This document shows, in pieces, positions 23,787 through 34,060 of a stretch of 64,000 nucleotides of DNA. Numbering within the stretch: position 1 is the stretch's first letter; each line of letters opens with the position of its first letter. The DNA lies in NCBI GenBank assembly GCA_009602735.1, contig WELA01005691.1, forward strand, positions 1 to 64,000, in the 5' to 3' direction. The DNA is from Mesotaenium endlicherianum (Eukaryota; Streptophyta; Zygnematophyceae; Zygnematales; Mesotaeniaceae). A program made the translations under genes and the position numbers. The notes beneath the pieces were generated by a model. That model did no database searches. It was not told the origin of the DNA and was given only the letters and a program-made list of their open reading frames with translations.

Positions 23787-26700
23787 ATGGCATGCAGTAG
23801 CATAGTGAAATACCAGTTCTTTTGCCCTGCTGCTTTTGCGCCAGCATCTCCAGCCCTCCCATCTATGGAGGATAGGTGTACAAGTGTAAGGACTAGCATT
23901 CAGAAGCATGCATTTGGCACCTTGAAATTCCAAGAGTTGCACAATGTGGGTAAGTGTAAATCATGGTCAAGGCCAAAATTGGGGTTGACTGAAGTCAAAA
24001 AAAAGTCAAGCAGCGCTCATAGGCATATGGTGTCAATGAGAGGTAAAACGAGGGCCCGGACGGACGAAGGAGAAGATGTAAGCGCACCAGAAGATGGAAA
24101 GGACAGCAGCACCAGCAGCAGCTCGAGTGGAGGTAGCAGAGGTATGTATTTCCACTCAAGTAGCTGAGTTTTTGGGTGTGCTAATTCAAGCCAGCAGATG
24201 TTTGTATGAGTGTGGTTGGTGCACGCCAGATATGATGTGGACACCAATGACTATATATAGTGGCAAACATATCTGCTTCAGTATGCATCACTACAAAGGT
24301 GGTTGGCATAGGGATGGGACTTCCTCAATGAGAAGAGCCAGGGGTGAGGTTGGGAGGGGGAGTGGGGGAGAGAGGGAGAGGGAATCTTGTTCCTCATCAA
24401 TGGAAGAATAGAAGGGAAGCTGCTTCCTTGTCCCTTTGTTGGAGGAATACCTCACAATCACTTACCCTTGCCAGTAAGTTTGGCAGACTGTAAAAGGAGA
24501 CAGGTACATCACGAAAATGACACCATAGGTAGGCAAAGGGCAGGTCAAAGTGAGAAGCAGACGCAGCTTGTCTGAGCACACAACCTGCAAACCGCCGAGG
24601 GAGACCGCAGCTTTATTAGGGCCTGTTCACACACTCCTTGGAACCCTAGACAGCGGTGCTGGACCGCGTGCCAGGTGTCCACAGCAACTCGGCTTACTTC
24701 TCAGGAGGAAGATGGAGAGGAAGACGTGGCAAGTGTAAGTGCTGAAGTTGGCGGAGGGAGGAGAAGGGAGAAGGATAATGGCATCCATGAGGTATTTAGC
24801 TGCAGGGTTTGGGATCACACACAAAAATAGGAGGTGCAAGTAGATGGAGCTGGAGACTCCTGGGCGTGCAAGTCAGGGCAGATTGGCCCCTAGGCGCGCG
24901 CACGCACATATACACACACAAACGACCACTGGTGGACACAGACATCCAAAAAAAGAGAGGGCGTGGGGGGGCCGAGGGCAACGGCGAGGGCAAAGATAGG
25001 GAGGCGGGATTGAGGTTGGTGTACGGGGAGTAATAAAAAAGTCAGCGCAGCCTGTGAAATGTAAGCATCACAGCTGAGGTTTGCTCTTGAGACTTTGGGG
25101 CTTGCACATACATACAAATGCATACACGAGTGCGGGGCTAGCACACGGCTGGCGCTCCCCTTGCAGTTGGCGTGTTTTTGACCAAAGAGAGGAGCGCGAG
25201 CGCTGGTGTGCTCGGTGCTCCCCCTAGTGACGTCGTGAGGTTGCCAAGGAGGAAAGCTCTTTTTCTTCTGGTGACGTGTTGTGGCAAGAGGCCCCAGGGT
25301 GGAGGCAATAGGAGAGAGCGTGTGGAATGTGAGGAATTTGAGGGACGCCAGGACATTCAGGGGATGAGAGATTCTGAAAATGCTTTCTCCTTGCAGCATG
25401 CTGCAGGACAGTATCGGCAAGCATGTCTTTCCTTATAAGGTGACTTTTAATGAGACATATACAACGCATATGGCCCCATGTAGGCCTGTGTCAGTCATAT
25501 GAACCGTGATAGGTTCACTTTGAATGGCTGAGTCAAACTGGGCGTGACTGGCTTGTGACGGAGGAGAAGTCACAAAGGCGTGTTGTGCCTTAGCTTTGAC
25601 TGTGCCTGACTGGTGCACCCTGGTGCCCTGACCTGGAGCAGTTGGCTCTGTGCATTGCAACTTTGACTGTGGCGGCAATTTCTTGACGATTATACGCACG
25701 GTGGGGTAGGGCAGGGGGTAAATTTGTCTCCGACTGGTGAAGGAGGGGCCGCCTGCCTGTATGCTGCTGCCTCTGCTCAAGTCTCGTTCCTTTGTCCTGT
25801 TTATGCACTCTCCAGAGCATTTGCCATCTTTATAAACCTTAAATCTACAAAATGTGTCACATATGTGACTCCTATCTATCGTGTGTATGAGTTCTTCTGC
25901 TTCTGGTAGTCCTCCAGGTGTCAAGCAGAAAAGTCAAAGAAAGAAATGTAGTACCTATAAGTATTTTGCACATTTGTTTGACTGACACACCTACCATTGA
26001 TATTTCAATATTTCTGGGAAGTGGAGAAGTCTTGTACAGAGGGGCAGGGGGGGAAACTCTTAAAAAATTGACGCCAGCCAGGTAGTTAGACGGGGATTGG
26101 ACTCCGGGTTGGGTCAGGGCTGGGCCGTCAACTGCACCTGAAGTTGGGGCTGGGGCCAGAGCCAGCTTGAGGAGACGGAATGTTGTTGAGATGAAGCCAG
26201 GGCTAGGGTTAGGCAGTAAATATAGGCCCAAGTTGCGTAGATATGCACACATACATATGAAAAAGGAAGCCCATACATACATATAGAAATATATGCGTAG
26301 ACATGCATGTGTATCTACATGCACACGTACACATATGCATATACATGGGTGTAGAAGTATAGATTTAACAGTAGACTGTGCATGTATGCGTGTGTTTATG
26401 TACAATTTGTAAGAAAGTAGACCCAGCAAAATGGCTCCACAGGCATTCCAGCGGTTCACTGTGTGCTGCTGGAATCTTGCAATCCAAGAGTGCAATTATG
26501 CTGACGTGGAAGTATTGAATGCATCGTGGCTGCAGCGTCTCCATCCATGGAGGAGCGGATCAAGCTGCTGGACCGCTACTCCACGTTTGCCAGGGGCGGT
26601 ACGCACCCTTTTCCCCACCATGTCCTATCTTTTAACTCCCATTGATCTCTTCCCTAGCTTCTCTTTTTTGATGTCTTTCTACGCCTCCCTTCCCCTCCAC

Positions 26701-27631
26701 CCCATCCTACCCAAAAGGGCTGTCGTTAGTGATGGCAAGCAGCCCACTTCGGAGCTGAGAGCCTGTCGAGGCTGAGTGTTGTCAGATGCATCATTTCTAT
26801 TAAGCCGGCTCTCTGTCTCCTCCCGCGCGCACAGGGCTCTGCTATCACTGTGGTGCTCGCGCGCTAGTGCATGCACGTGTGTGTGTGCTCGCATGTGTGT
26901 GTCTGCCCGTGTGTGTGCATGTATTTGTGTGCACGCGCGCGTCTGTTTCCTGCGGGTGTCTGTATGCGTGGGTGTGTAAGTGTGCACATGCATGTGTGTA
27001 GATGGATGCAAGTCGGAGGCCTTGATATCGATACATACTACATCACAGTACACTGCCATCAACAACAAGCAAGATAAGCAAGTAAATCAAAAACTTGCAA
27101 TTGACTTTGCTTGCTGCATGCTGCTTTGGTGGCCGTACAGATAGCGATGCATCCGACAATGAATCATTGTTGGCCACGCCGAAGGCGGCCGCCACTGCTG
27201 CTGCCCCTGCTGCTGCCCAGAGCGCGCTTGCCCGCCAGCTGGAGGAGACCATGCGACGCTCGCTCAAGGCCGGCGGTGATCAAGAGATCACCGTGCGCCT
27301 CCTCCTTGCCAAAGAACACGAAGCTGTCTCCAACAGCAGCACAGACAGCAGCAGGAGTCAGGGTAGGGGCCCAGGCATGGAGAGCACGAGCAGTGTGGGC
27401 AACTATGAGGGCAACGGGGTTGCAGGGGAGGGCCAGGGGAAGGGCCAGGCGGCAGGGGGGGGGCTGACAATCCACCAGAGGCGCAACATTAAGCGGCAGG
27501 CGTACCTGGATCGGGTAGCGCAGCGGGATGACGCGCCCTTCTTCACAAGTGTCGCACTCGCGGTGCTTCTGCCCCCGGCGTTCATTCTTGGCGCTGCCAT
27601 CGCGTCAGGATATGTCGAGGTTCCTTTCTAA
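23787..27631 (+). CDS. Three-exon host gene: probable plastid-targeted membrane protein of unknown function
   Basis: Proposed model: exon 1 23787-24141 (ATG in context ATCATGGCA; donor G^GTATGT), exon 2 26536-26598 (acceptor CTGCAG; donor G^GTACGC), exon 3 27141-27631 (acceptor CGTACAG; TAA stop). The phases agree at both joints (1 base + 2 bases each time) and the total is exactly 303 codons, 302 residues plus stop. The N-terminus (MACSSIVKYQFF, then serine/arginine-rich, few acids) looks like a plastid transit peptide. The middle is acidic, serine- and glycine-rich and probably disordered. The C-terminus has a basic stretch (QRRNIKRQAYLDRVAQRDD, residues about 251-269) and one hydrophobic segment (about 273-293, FTSVALAVLLPPAFILGAAI) ending three to nine residues before the stop, so it is probably a tail-anchored or single-span thylakoid or envelope protein. 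I do not recognise the family. A further small exon in the 2.4-kb first intron cannot be excluded. Confidence 0.65.
26225..26400. repeat. Alternating purine-pyrimidine tract in intron 1
   Basis: Rich in ATACAT, ACATAT, GTGTAT and GCACAC steps, largely alternating purine and pyrimidine. A similar short run (gcgcgcacgcacatatacacacac) begins at 24896 in the same intron. These could adopt Z-DNA under supercoiling; they explain the spurious minus frame across 25872-26495. Confidence 0.5.
26868..26995. repeat. GT-rich microsatellite-like tract in intron 2
   Basis: Dense TGTGTG, GCGCGC and GTGCAT steps over about 130 bp inside the 542-bp second intron of the host gene. It is an interrupted (GT)n repeat with Z-forming character, and not coding, although frames run through it on both strands. 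Confidence 0.6.
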
Positions 27632-28679
27632 TATGCAGGGAGGGCAGGGGGGGATTGGGGAGAGGGGAGCAAGGAGGGGGGCGGCGGTAAAACCCGTGAT
27701 GTACTTGATAGAGGGGAGGAAAGTGTAGTCTAAGCAACCCTCTTGTCAATTTAGCTATGCCCGCTGCATTGTATTTCTCACGCAAGAGAGGAAGAAGCTG
27801 ATAAGAGCTTGTAGTCTTCATTCACTACAGGTAGCGGGAGGGAGATTCACGAATTCTGTTCTGTTTCTCTTTCCTTGTGGCATGCATTGAAGCGTTATGG
27901 TATGGCAAAAACCGGCAATTAGGACCCACTTTGAGTCCATCAGCTATTAGTGAGTGACATCATAACAGGTCCCAGCTTATAATATGTCAATAGTTAGAGA
28001 GTGACATCATCACAGATGCCTGTATATGTTATGTTAGGCTCATTGAAAATCAACTAGAAAGAGTGTTCAGGATGTTGTGATTCATTGGCTCTTTCAAGCC
28101 CATAGGTGATTTCTGTGTTGAGCACTCGCGGTAAGCCATGCATATGGTGTTGACTTAATTTATGTAACACTAAATGAATGTGTGTCGTGTAGCTACATAT
28201 TCTTGTTTTGCCTTAAAACAGCCTGTAGGATATTCTACAATTTCCTTTTGCGAAATGAACTATGCTAATCTTCTAGTGTGTTTGTCAGTGAAAATAGTGA
28301 ATACTTTCAAACTATTGGCAACATCATGTATTTCCTGGGAAAGACAACTAGAGACAATAATTCAATGGTTCAGTGTGTATGCAATCTTGGCCACCACAAT
28401 TGTGACAACATAGGATGTGTCCGGCCTATCCGTGTCAGTGCGTCACATGCGACCCGAATGCCCATTTTTTGGGCTCTTAGGTACATTTTAGCGCCATTTG
28501 CGGCGGATTTTTCGGAATGGTCTGAAATTTGAGATTCTGATAGACAACCCATATATGTAGACCTCCCTACAATTTCAGACACAGCTGACATATTCTCCAT
28601 AAGTCATTGCACTTTTAGTGAAAGAGAAGAATTTGTCGACACAAGTGGAAATTCTCATTTTGTCTCATTCTTGCTGCTT
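27632..28679. other. 3' flank and intergenic region
   Basis: Contains a G-rich stretch just after the stop codon of the host gene (27637-27690) and then AT-rich sequence. No gene supported. From about 28400 the sequence may already belong to the left flank of the transposon-like unit, but no terminal inverted repeat could be paired with anything on the right. Confidence 0.4.
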
Positions 28680-29390
28680 CATATAAATGACCATCAGATG
28701 TCCAACAATTTCCTAGATGACTCCATTTTTTTAAGAGGCTACTAACAACCCTCATAGGTTGCCAGAAATTAAAAAATATTTCAATCTTCATATAATCCCT
28801 TCAAGTTATGGGCCTCCAAAGTGTGCCATGCGGCGCTTTTCACACATGTGAAGAGTGGCAGTCCGTAAAATGCGGTATATATGTAGTTTGGATCTGCAAA
28901 TTGTTTCATTGGATTTTTCATGCCCTCATAGAGCTATTGGTGAAGTTTTGGGTCATTCCATTTACTAAGACCCAAGATATGCACACAAACTGAAATTTGC
29001 AAAAGTAAACGATGATTGGAAAATGTTATACATTGTACTTTTTTTTACTTCATACAGATGGCCATAACTTGTACTCCACTTTCTTGATCCCCCCAATTTT
29101 GAAGAGGCATTAAGGACCCAACTGGGTAAGCTTGAATGAAAAGAAATTTCAGTTTGCATCAAATTACACCAGGCTATGAGCCTCCAAAATGTGACATGTG
29201 GAGTTTCTCGCACATGTGAAGCATGCCAGTCCGTACAATGCAAAAACATTTGGAGGACGGATCTGAAAATGATTCTACTAGATTTCGCACCCCCCCATAG
29301 TGCTACTGGTCAAGTTACAGCCCATTCTAAGATCCATAGCCCAAGATAGGGCCCATGAGCTATATATGCAAGAGTGGGTGATAAGTCGTC
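28680..29390 (+). repeat. Two diverged tandem copies of a ~370-bp unit
   Basis: The first copy has ggcctccaaagtgtgccatg at 28809 and the second gcctccaaaatgtgacatg at 29179, an offset of about 370 bp, with matching flanks (cacatgtgaag...gcagtccgta, gatctg, then ccctcatagagct versus cccccatagtgct). It lies directly upstream of the transposase-like gene and may be its promoter or subterminal region. Confidence 0.65.
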
Positions 29391-29846
29391 TACTTCTTGA
29401 AAATTGACTCTTTCTAATGCATGTGTTCAGTGGCATATGTAAACAACCTGGCATTGTTTAATGCTAGAACTTTGCATGACTGTTCTTCTATGTAAGAGGA
29501 TTGCATAACAGTTTCAAATTTTAAATTTGAAGGTGTTTTCATACTTTAAGAGTTTCCTGAAGTTTAATGAAAAGTTTACGTAGAAAAATTGCCATTTTAA
29601 TTTTCTCACCCTCATAAGTCCTCCTCCATGTGCATTTCAATCTATGCCATATTTTTGGTGCGTAGGCACAAGTAACTCTACATGCTCAAATGAAGTTTTC
29701 TTTCCAAAATGCAAAAAAAAATTATTAAATTTGAAAATAAAAAATAAAAAAATACCAAAAACCTGCTGAACCAACATTTTACCACCTACCTACCTACCAA
29801 TCCGCCTATAACTCTGTACACATCCAAAGAGAAAGTCTTTTCCATC

Positions 29847-32209
29847 ATGGATATTGTAGAGTCTATTTCCCAAGGTGAACCTGCACCCATCCCAAGAGGC
29901 AAAAAGAAATATGATCAACCCAATAGAGTGACATTACTAAAAGTGCAGACTAATACAAACATGCCTAGAAGAACAGCTGGCAGATTTTTGAAGACGAAGA
30001 AAACACGTGATGAGAAAGCACCCGTAGATACTTCAAAGAGGCTAGAGAGTAAAGTAGAGAGATACAAGTCTGAAATGCTAAAATATGCCTGAAGAGGAAA
30101 ACAGCGGATAGGGAGGTACAAGTTGCTCAGCAAGTCATGGGGATGAAGAAAGACTTGAGAGGAGCTAGGAGAGAGATAAGGTACCTGAAGCAAAAGGTGT
30201 CAATGGCAGCCTCTCAAACTCCTCTAGCAAAGCGTCGTAGAGTTGGTGGAGAATCTGCAAGAACATGGCAAAGAATGAGCAATGACCTGAAGCTATTTAT
30301 GGAGGACAAGTTTAGATGTGAGACAAACATGAGCGAGTCATTGACAACCTTCTTGAACAAGCCAGAGAACAAAGACATGCTGGAAGCTATTACAACAACA
30401 TTGCACCTGAAGCCAATCATAAAAGAGGCCACAGTGAAGCAAATACGGGAGCAGTGGGATGACAGGTTAGGACTGTCTATCAAGTACAAGTTGAAGCTAT
30501 CTCAAGAGCAATACCAAATGCTTGTAAACATCATGTCAAAGACATACTTCCAAGCAACAGGACCATGAGAGCCCAAGTACATCAAGAAAACCAAGATTCC
30601 CCTGTCCAAACCGCCTTCCAGGAGGAAAGTAGAGAACTTGGCAGCCAAGATCTACGCTCAAGTGGGACCTCAAGAGAGTGCAGATGGGCTCACAGGGACC
30701 TTGTCATTACAAGAGACTTTCAGACAAAGCATAGTACAATTGCAGCTCCAACGGACGCAGAGTAGTAAGGGTGGAGATTATAGGAGACGCAGCAGCACTA
30801 CACAGGGAAGTAGACCAGACCACAATAGGTGTCAAAATTATAACAAATGACAGGTTGGGCACAACAGACTCAGCAGCTAATACCTGCACCCTCGTATGCT
30901 TTGAAGGTCGGGATGACTACAATAGCATACAGGCAGTGTCTTCAAGGCTGCTAGAGGAAATAAGCACTGTCATTACAGCAGGCCTGCATGTAGGAGAGGA
31001 CCTATTCAGAGTCAAGTTCTATCAGGGTGGCAATCATAAATGTAGTAACAGCTTGTTTGAGCTGAATGGAGCAAGCTCAACATACCCGTGCTTATGGTGC
31101 CTCTGCACGTCGAAGGACATCTACGACAGATGTCACCGCAGTGGTCTTCGCACCTTGGAGGGGATGAAGGCAGCAGCTTATGCTCCTGACTTGGGCAAGT
31201 TGCCGATGACGAGTCCACACTGCTCAAAACGTTTTGAGAGTATGTCAAACTTGGACAAGGACGTCATGAAGACGACACGGAACAAGCCAGAGAAGGAGAG
31301 CACTAAGGCGAGATTGGATTACCGTCTCCAGCACCAGAGACAGAGACACAAGAAGCCACCATTGTTTAACATCCTAATGATTGTGTTGTGTGCGTACTGC
31401 ACATGAACTTGAGAATTTCAGCTACAATTTATGAGAGAACTTTGCATATATTCTTACCACCGCGGCAAGCCAAAGAGGATGAATTCTACAAGCTCTTGAA
31501 AGAGAAGGTGAAGGCATCAACAACTAAAGAGGCTCTGAAGGTCTCAAAGAAAGGAGAGAAGAGAAATAGGGCAGCCAAGCCAAGCTTCATTGGACGGGAG
31601 TGCCACCGCCTCCTCGAGCACTTTGTAGAGCTGGTAGAGTGTGTCTGCTGTAGTCAACCTGATGATGCAGAACAGCTACAAGCCGTGTTAGAAGCATGGG
31701 ATGCTTATGGAGTGTGCTTGGCTGCCCTTATGGAGCCATTATTTGTACTAGACACGGGCGATGAGAGAGAAGCTAAAGCTTCTCCTCTAGAGGCTCTTGC
31801 TGAAGACTTTGAGGACAAGTTTGTAGTAGCTTGCACAGCAGACCACATTACTGAGTACATGCACATATTGAAGTGCCACATAGGGGATATGATCAAGAGA
31901 CATGGGGACCTAGATCAATTTCGTAGAGAAGGTATAGACGCATTGCATCAATGGAGGAAATTAGGCAAGACCAACAAGAGGAAGGTGATGGTGGATGCTA
32001 CAGGACGAGTGTAGAGCAAAGGGAGAATAGGCCAGACAACACATCAAGAAAGTGGGAAGAGAGCTCTATTTACCATCATAGAGCTACCAGTGAGTAGAAA
32101 TGAAAGACAAAAGAGGAAGAAGGTGGTGTTCAAGCGACGACAACTGGCACCAGTTGTAACAAGATCTGATCCAAAAGAAAAAGAAGAAGCAGGTGGAGAA
32201 GTAGAGTAG
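29847..32209 (+). pseudogene. RNase H-fold transposase-like gene of an unnamed family, copy 1
   Basis: Coding sequence is recognisable from the ATG at 29847 to a TAG at 32207-32209, across several frames. Order: a lysine/arginine-rich N-terminus; a coiled-coil-like stretch (GARREIRYLKQKVS); a helical domain (KLSQEQYQMLVNIMSKTY); then an RNase H-like core starting RVEIIGDAAAL near 30770 (first acidic residue), CFEGRDDYNSIQ, and the hallmark ELNGASSTYPCLWC near 31065; a CxxCxxxF pair; VLHMNLRI; and a C-terminal EYMHILKCHIGDMIKRHGDL near 31855. From memory the same layout occurs in expanded uncharacterised protein families of sponges and cnidarians. Breaks seen: a frameshift near 30087, a TGA at 30566 where copy 2 has Trp, another frameshift near 31380 and a TAG at 32012. 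Copy 2 lies at 43420-44460 on the minus strand. An AATAAAA tract follows the stop. Confidence 0.65.
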
Positions 32210-32279
32210 CTAGAATACATGCTTAGCGTAGGAAAATAAAAATAAAATTAAATGTACAATATGTATATATGCAGCTCAC

Positions 32280-33331
32280 CTAAATACTTAGAGTCTTTTT
32301 CCTGTTGGCAGCTACCTTGCGAGCTCTCTTCATAAGCTCTTTTGATAACAAGTGCTTGCCTTCTCTTACCAAAGTTTGCATTGCTTGAGCATGCTTGTTC
32401 TCTTGTTGCGCAATCAACTTGTCTTCCTCTTCTCTGCGTTGAAGCACTTGCCTCACTTCATCTGCAACCTTAGCTTTTGCCTCTCTCATGACTTGTATAG
32501 CAACTTGTTTAGCTAGCTTAGGGGTAGTAGGAGGTTGAGGTACAAAAGTAGCATCAGAGTTTGCTAGTCTTTCAGTAGGTGTGCTCAGATCCTGTGACGT
32601 TTGCATTCTCAACTTACGAGTTGCTAAATTAGTTGCAACTCATAAGCTTTCTTATAGTTCTTTCTCTCCCTCTTTATCCTCTCTTGTTCCTTTTGTAGCA
32701 GGTTAGCTTGTGTTGCTTCTATCATGGCATTCTTGACTTCAAGCGCATGTGCTTGCATCCTCAGAGGGTAATCAGCAAGTCTATACTGTATATGAGTGCT
32801 AGTGTCAATATGATGATGTTCCCTTTAAACAAGTCTATCATAACACTGGTCAGGGTCATCACAACATGCCCGCTCGTGTTTAAAATTGAAAATAAAAACT
32901 TGAAAGTGAGAGTTTTCTCTCCAGACTTAATTGTTCATTCTCCATTCCATGAAAAAAGGGGGGACAATAGCTACCACCTCTCTTGATTTTGGAAGCAATT
33001 TGGCAGCCCCATAGCCCAAATTAGAATTGACAGATTGGAAGCAAAAAAGAGCATCCAGATCCTCTACACTCCGACGCACTCTTCGAATACTACAAGACAA
33101 CATGGGCTTGGTTTTAGTAATATAATGGGAAACTTCTTTGCCTACGTTTGCAAAGAGAGTCTCAAACAAGTTGTTACGCACATTTACATTACTAACGCGA
33201 ACACTTGCTTGAGGAGTAGAGTCTATCCTCTTGTAGCCACGTCTTCTGTAGCTAACAAGGCAGCCCGTAGGGTCCACTTCTACAGCCCGCATGAAAGACT
33301 TGTTACACTTCTGACAGTAGGAAAGTCCCAC
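32280..33331 (-). pseudogene. Accessory gene convergent to the transposase-like gene
   Basis: Minus-strand coding pieces lie tail-to-tail with the transposase-like gene, whose stop is only 71 bases away. The N-terminal piece (32927-33331, 134 residues) has CQKCNKSF and a basic middle (IRRVRRSVEDLDALFCF); next, from about 32900 to 32640, comes DPDQCYDRLV followed by a helical MQAHALEVKNAMIEATQANL and QKEQERIKRERKNYKKAYEL, with an in-frame TAA after DRLV; last a 110-residue stretch (32280-32612) rich in K, A, E and Q ending RARKVAANRKK. Charged coiled coils after a putative zinc-binding start suggest a DNA-binding partner, as in two-gene transposons such as Harbinger. No named family recognised. 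It is broken by at least two stops or frameshifts. Confidence 0.45.
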
Positions 33332-33348
33332 ACCTCTTGCTGCACCAC

Positions 33349-33395
33349 ATGTAAGGCCATAGGTTTATAAAGTGCTTTTTTGAGTTTCATGAAAG
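33349..33395 (+). repeat. 47-bp duplicate of the Gypsy-1-type LTR start
   Basis: Begins TGTAAGGCCATAGG and matches 33550-33596 with only a few differences, as well as the first bases of the LTR at 7313-7267 (minus strand). It is directly joined to the Harbinger-like scrap. Confidence 0.6.
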
Positions 33396-33543
33396 AGTGG
33401 TTGCTACATTGATGAGATTGGTCGAGGGATGTTCAATGTCTTATATTAGTGAGCTTTTGGGTATTGGAAAAGCAACTGTTTGTATAGCTGTGAAGCTGGT
33501 ATGTGCTGCAATTGTCTTATCAGATAGCAAGCGTGTCGAGTAA
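33396..33543 (+). pseudogene. PIF/Harbinger-like transposase fragment
   Basis: One frame reads VVATLMRLVEGCSMSYISEL, then LGIGKATVCIAVKLVCAAIV, then a stop at 33541. This resembles the helix-turn-helix of PIF/Harbinger transposases, where a G(x)(G/S)K(S/A)TV turn is followed by a helix ending in CxAI. Only about 45 residues remain and no DDE core is seen. It sits between two copies of an LTR start, so it was probably captured or invaded by an LTR element. Confidence 0.45.
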
Positions 33544-33549
33544 ACTTTG

Positions 33550-34060
33550 TGTAAGGTTATACGTTTATAAAGTGCATTTTTGAGTTTCATGAAAGTATAC
33601 TTGGATTATATAGTAGTGTAGAATGCATTTTTGTAATCATTTTTATATAAAGTTCAGCGAATCTGGTCAAGTATTGAGAGAGTTACGGATTTTTGAAGAT
33701 TAATTAGTTTTGAGGTCGGTTGACGACTGTCCTTCATTCGCGGTGAGCGCGACCGTCGGATTGACCGATAGCGATCTGGCCCGTTAGAATGAACTCGAAC
33801 CTTCACGTAAGTTCGGCCGACGCGGAGTGCCGACTAGGTCGATTTACCTGGAAGTTTCGATTTAGCCTAGCACGTCTAAGATAGAATCTTCTAGTAACGT
33901 CGATGCATGTATGTGGACGTCAATTTGGCCCGATACGTCAAATTAGACTGATCTGGCTTACTCACGAATATTCTGGAAGGGACAATTTGACGAACAATTA
34001 GGGAAATCCATAGCTTCCTCCTAGGGAGGAGCACCTAGGCAGAAATTTATGAATAGGCAT
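33550..34060 (+). repeat. LTR fragment related to the Gypsy-1 LTR
   Basis: Starts TGTAAGGTTATACG and aligns over about 510 bp with the outer part of the LTR at 6079-7313 in opposite orientation (shared blocks include cgaaccttcacgtaagttcg and gatgcatgtatgtggacgtc). Similarity fades after about 34060, so either it is truncated or it belongs to a related subfamily with a different 3' half. No gag or pol is attached. Confidence 0.75.

Noticed and set aside
24890-26495. Minus-strand frames of 163-207 codons (24890-25420, 25433-25924, 25872-26495)
   Set aside because: They lie in the first intron of the plus-strand host gene, have microsatellite-like composition and no domain.
28400-28470. Possible terminal inverted repeat of the two-gene unit (gtgtccggcctatccgtgtc)
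   Set aside because: No inverted partner was found to the right of the accessory gene, so the boundary cannot be supported.
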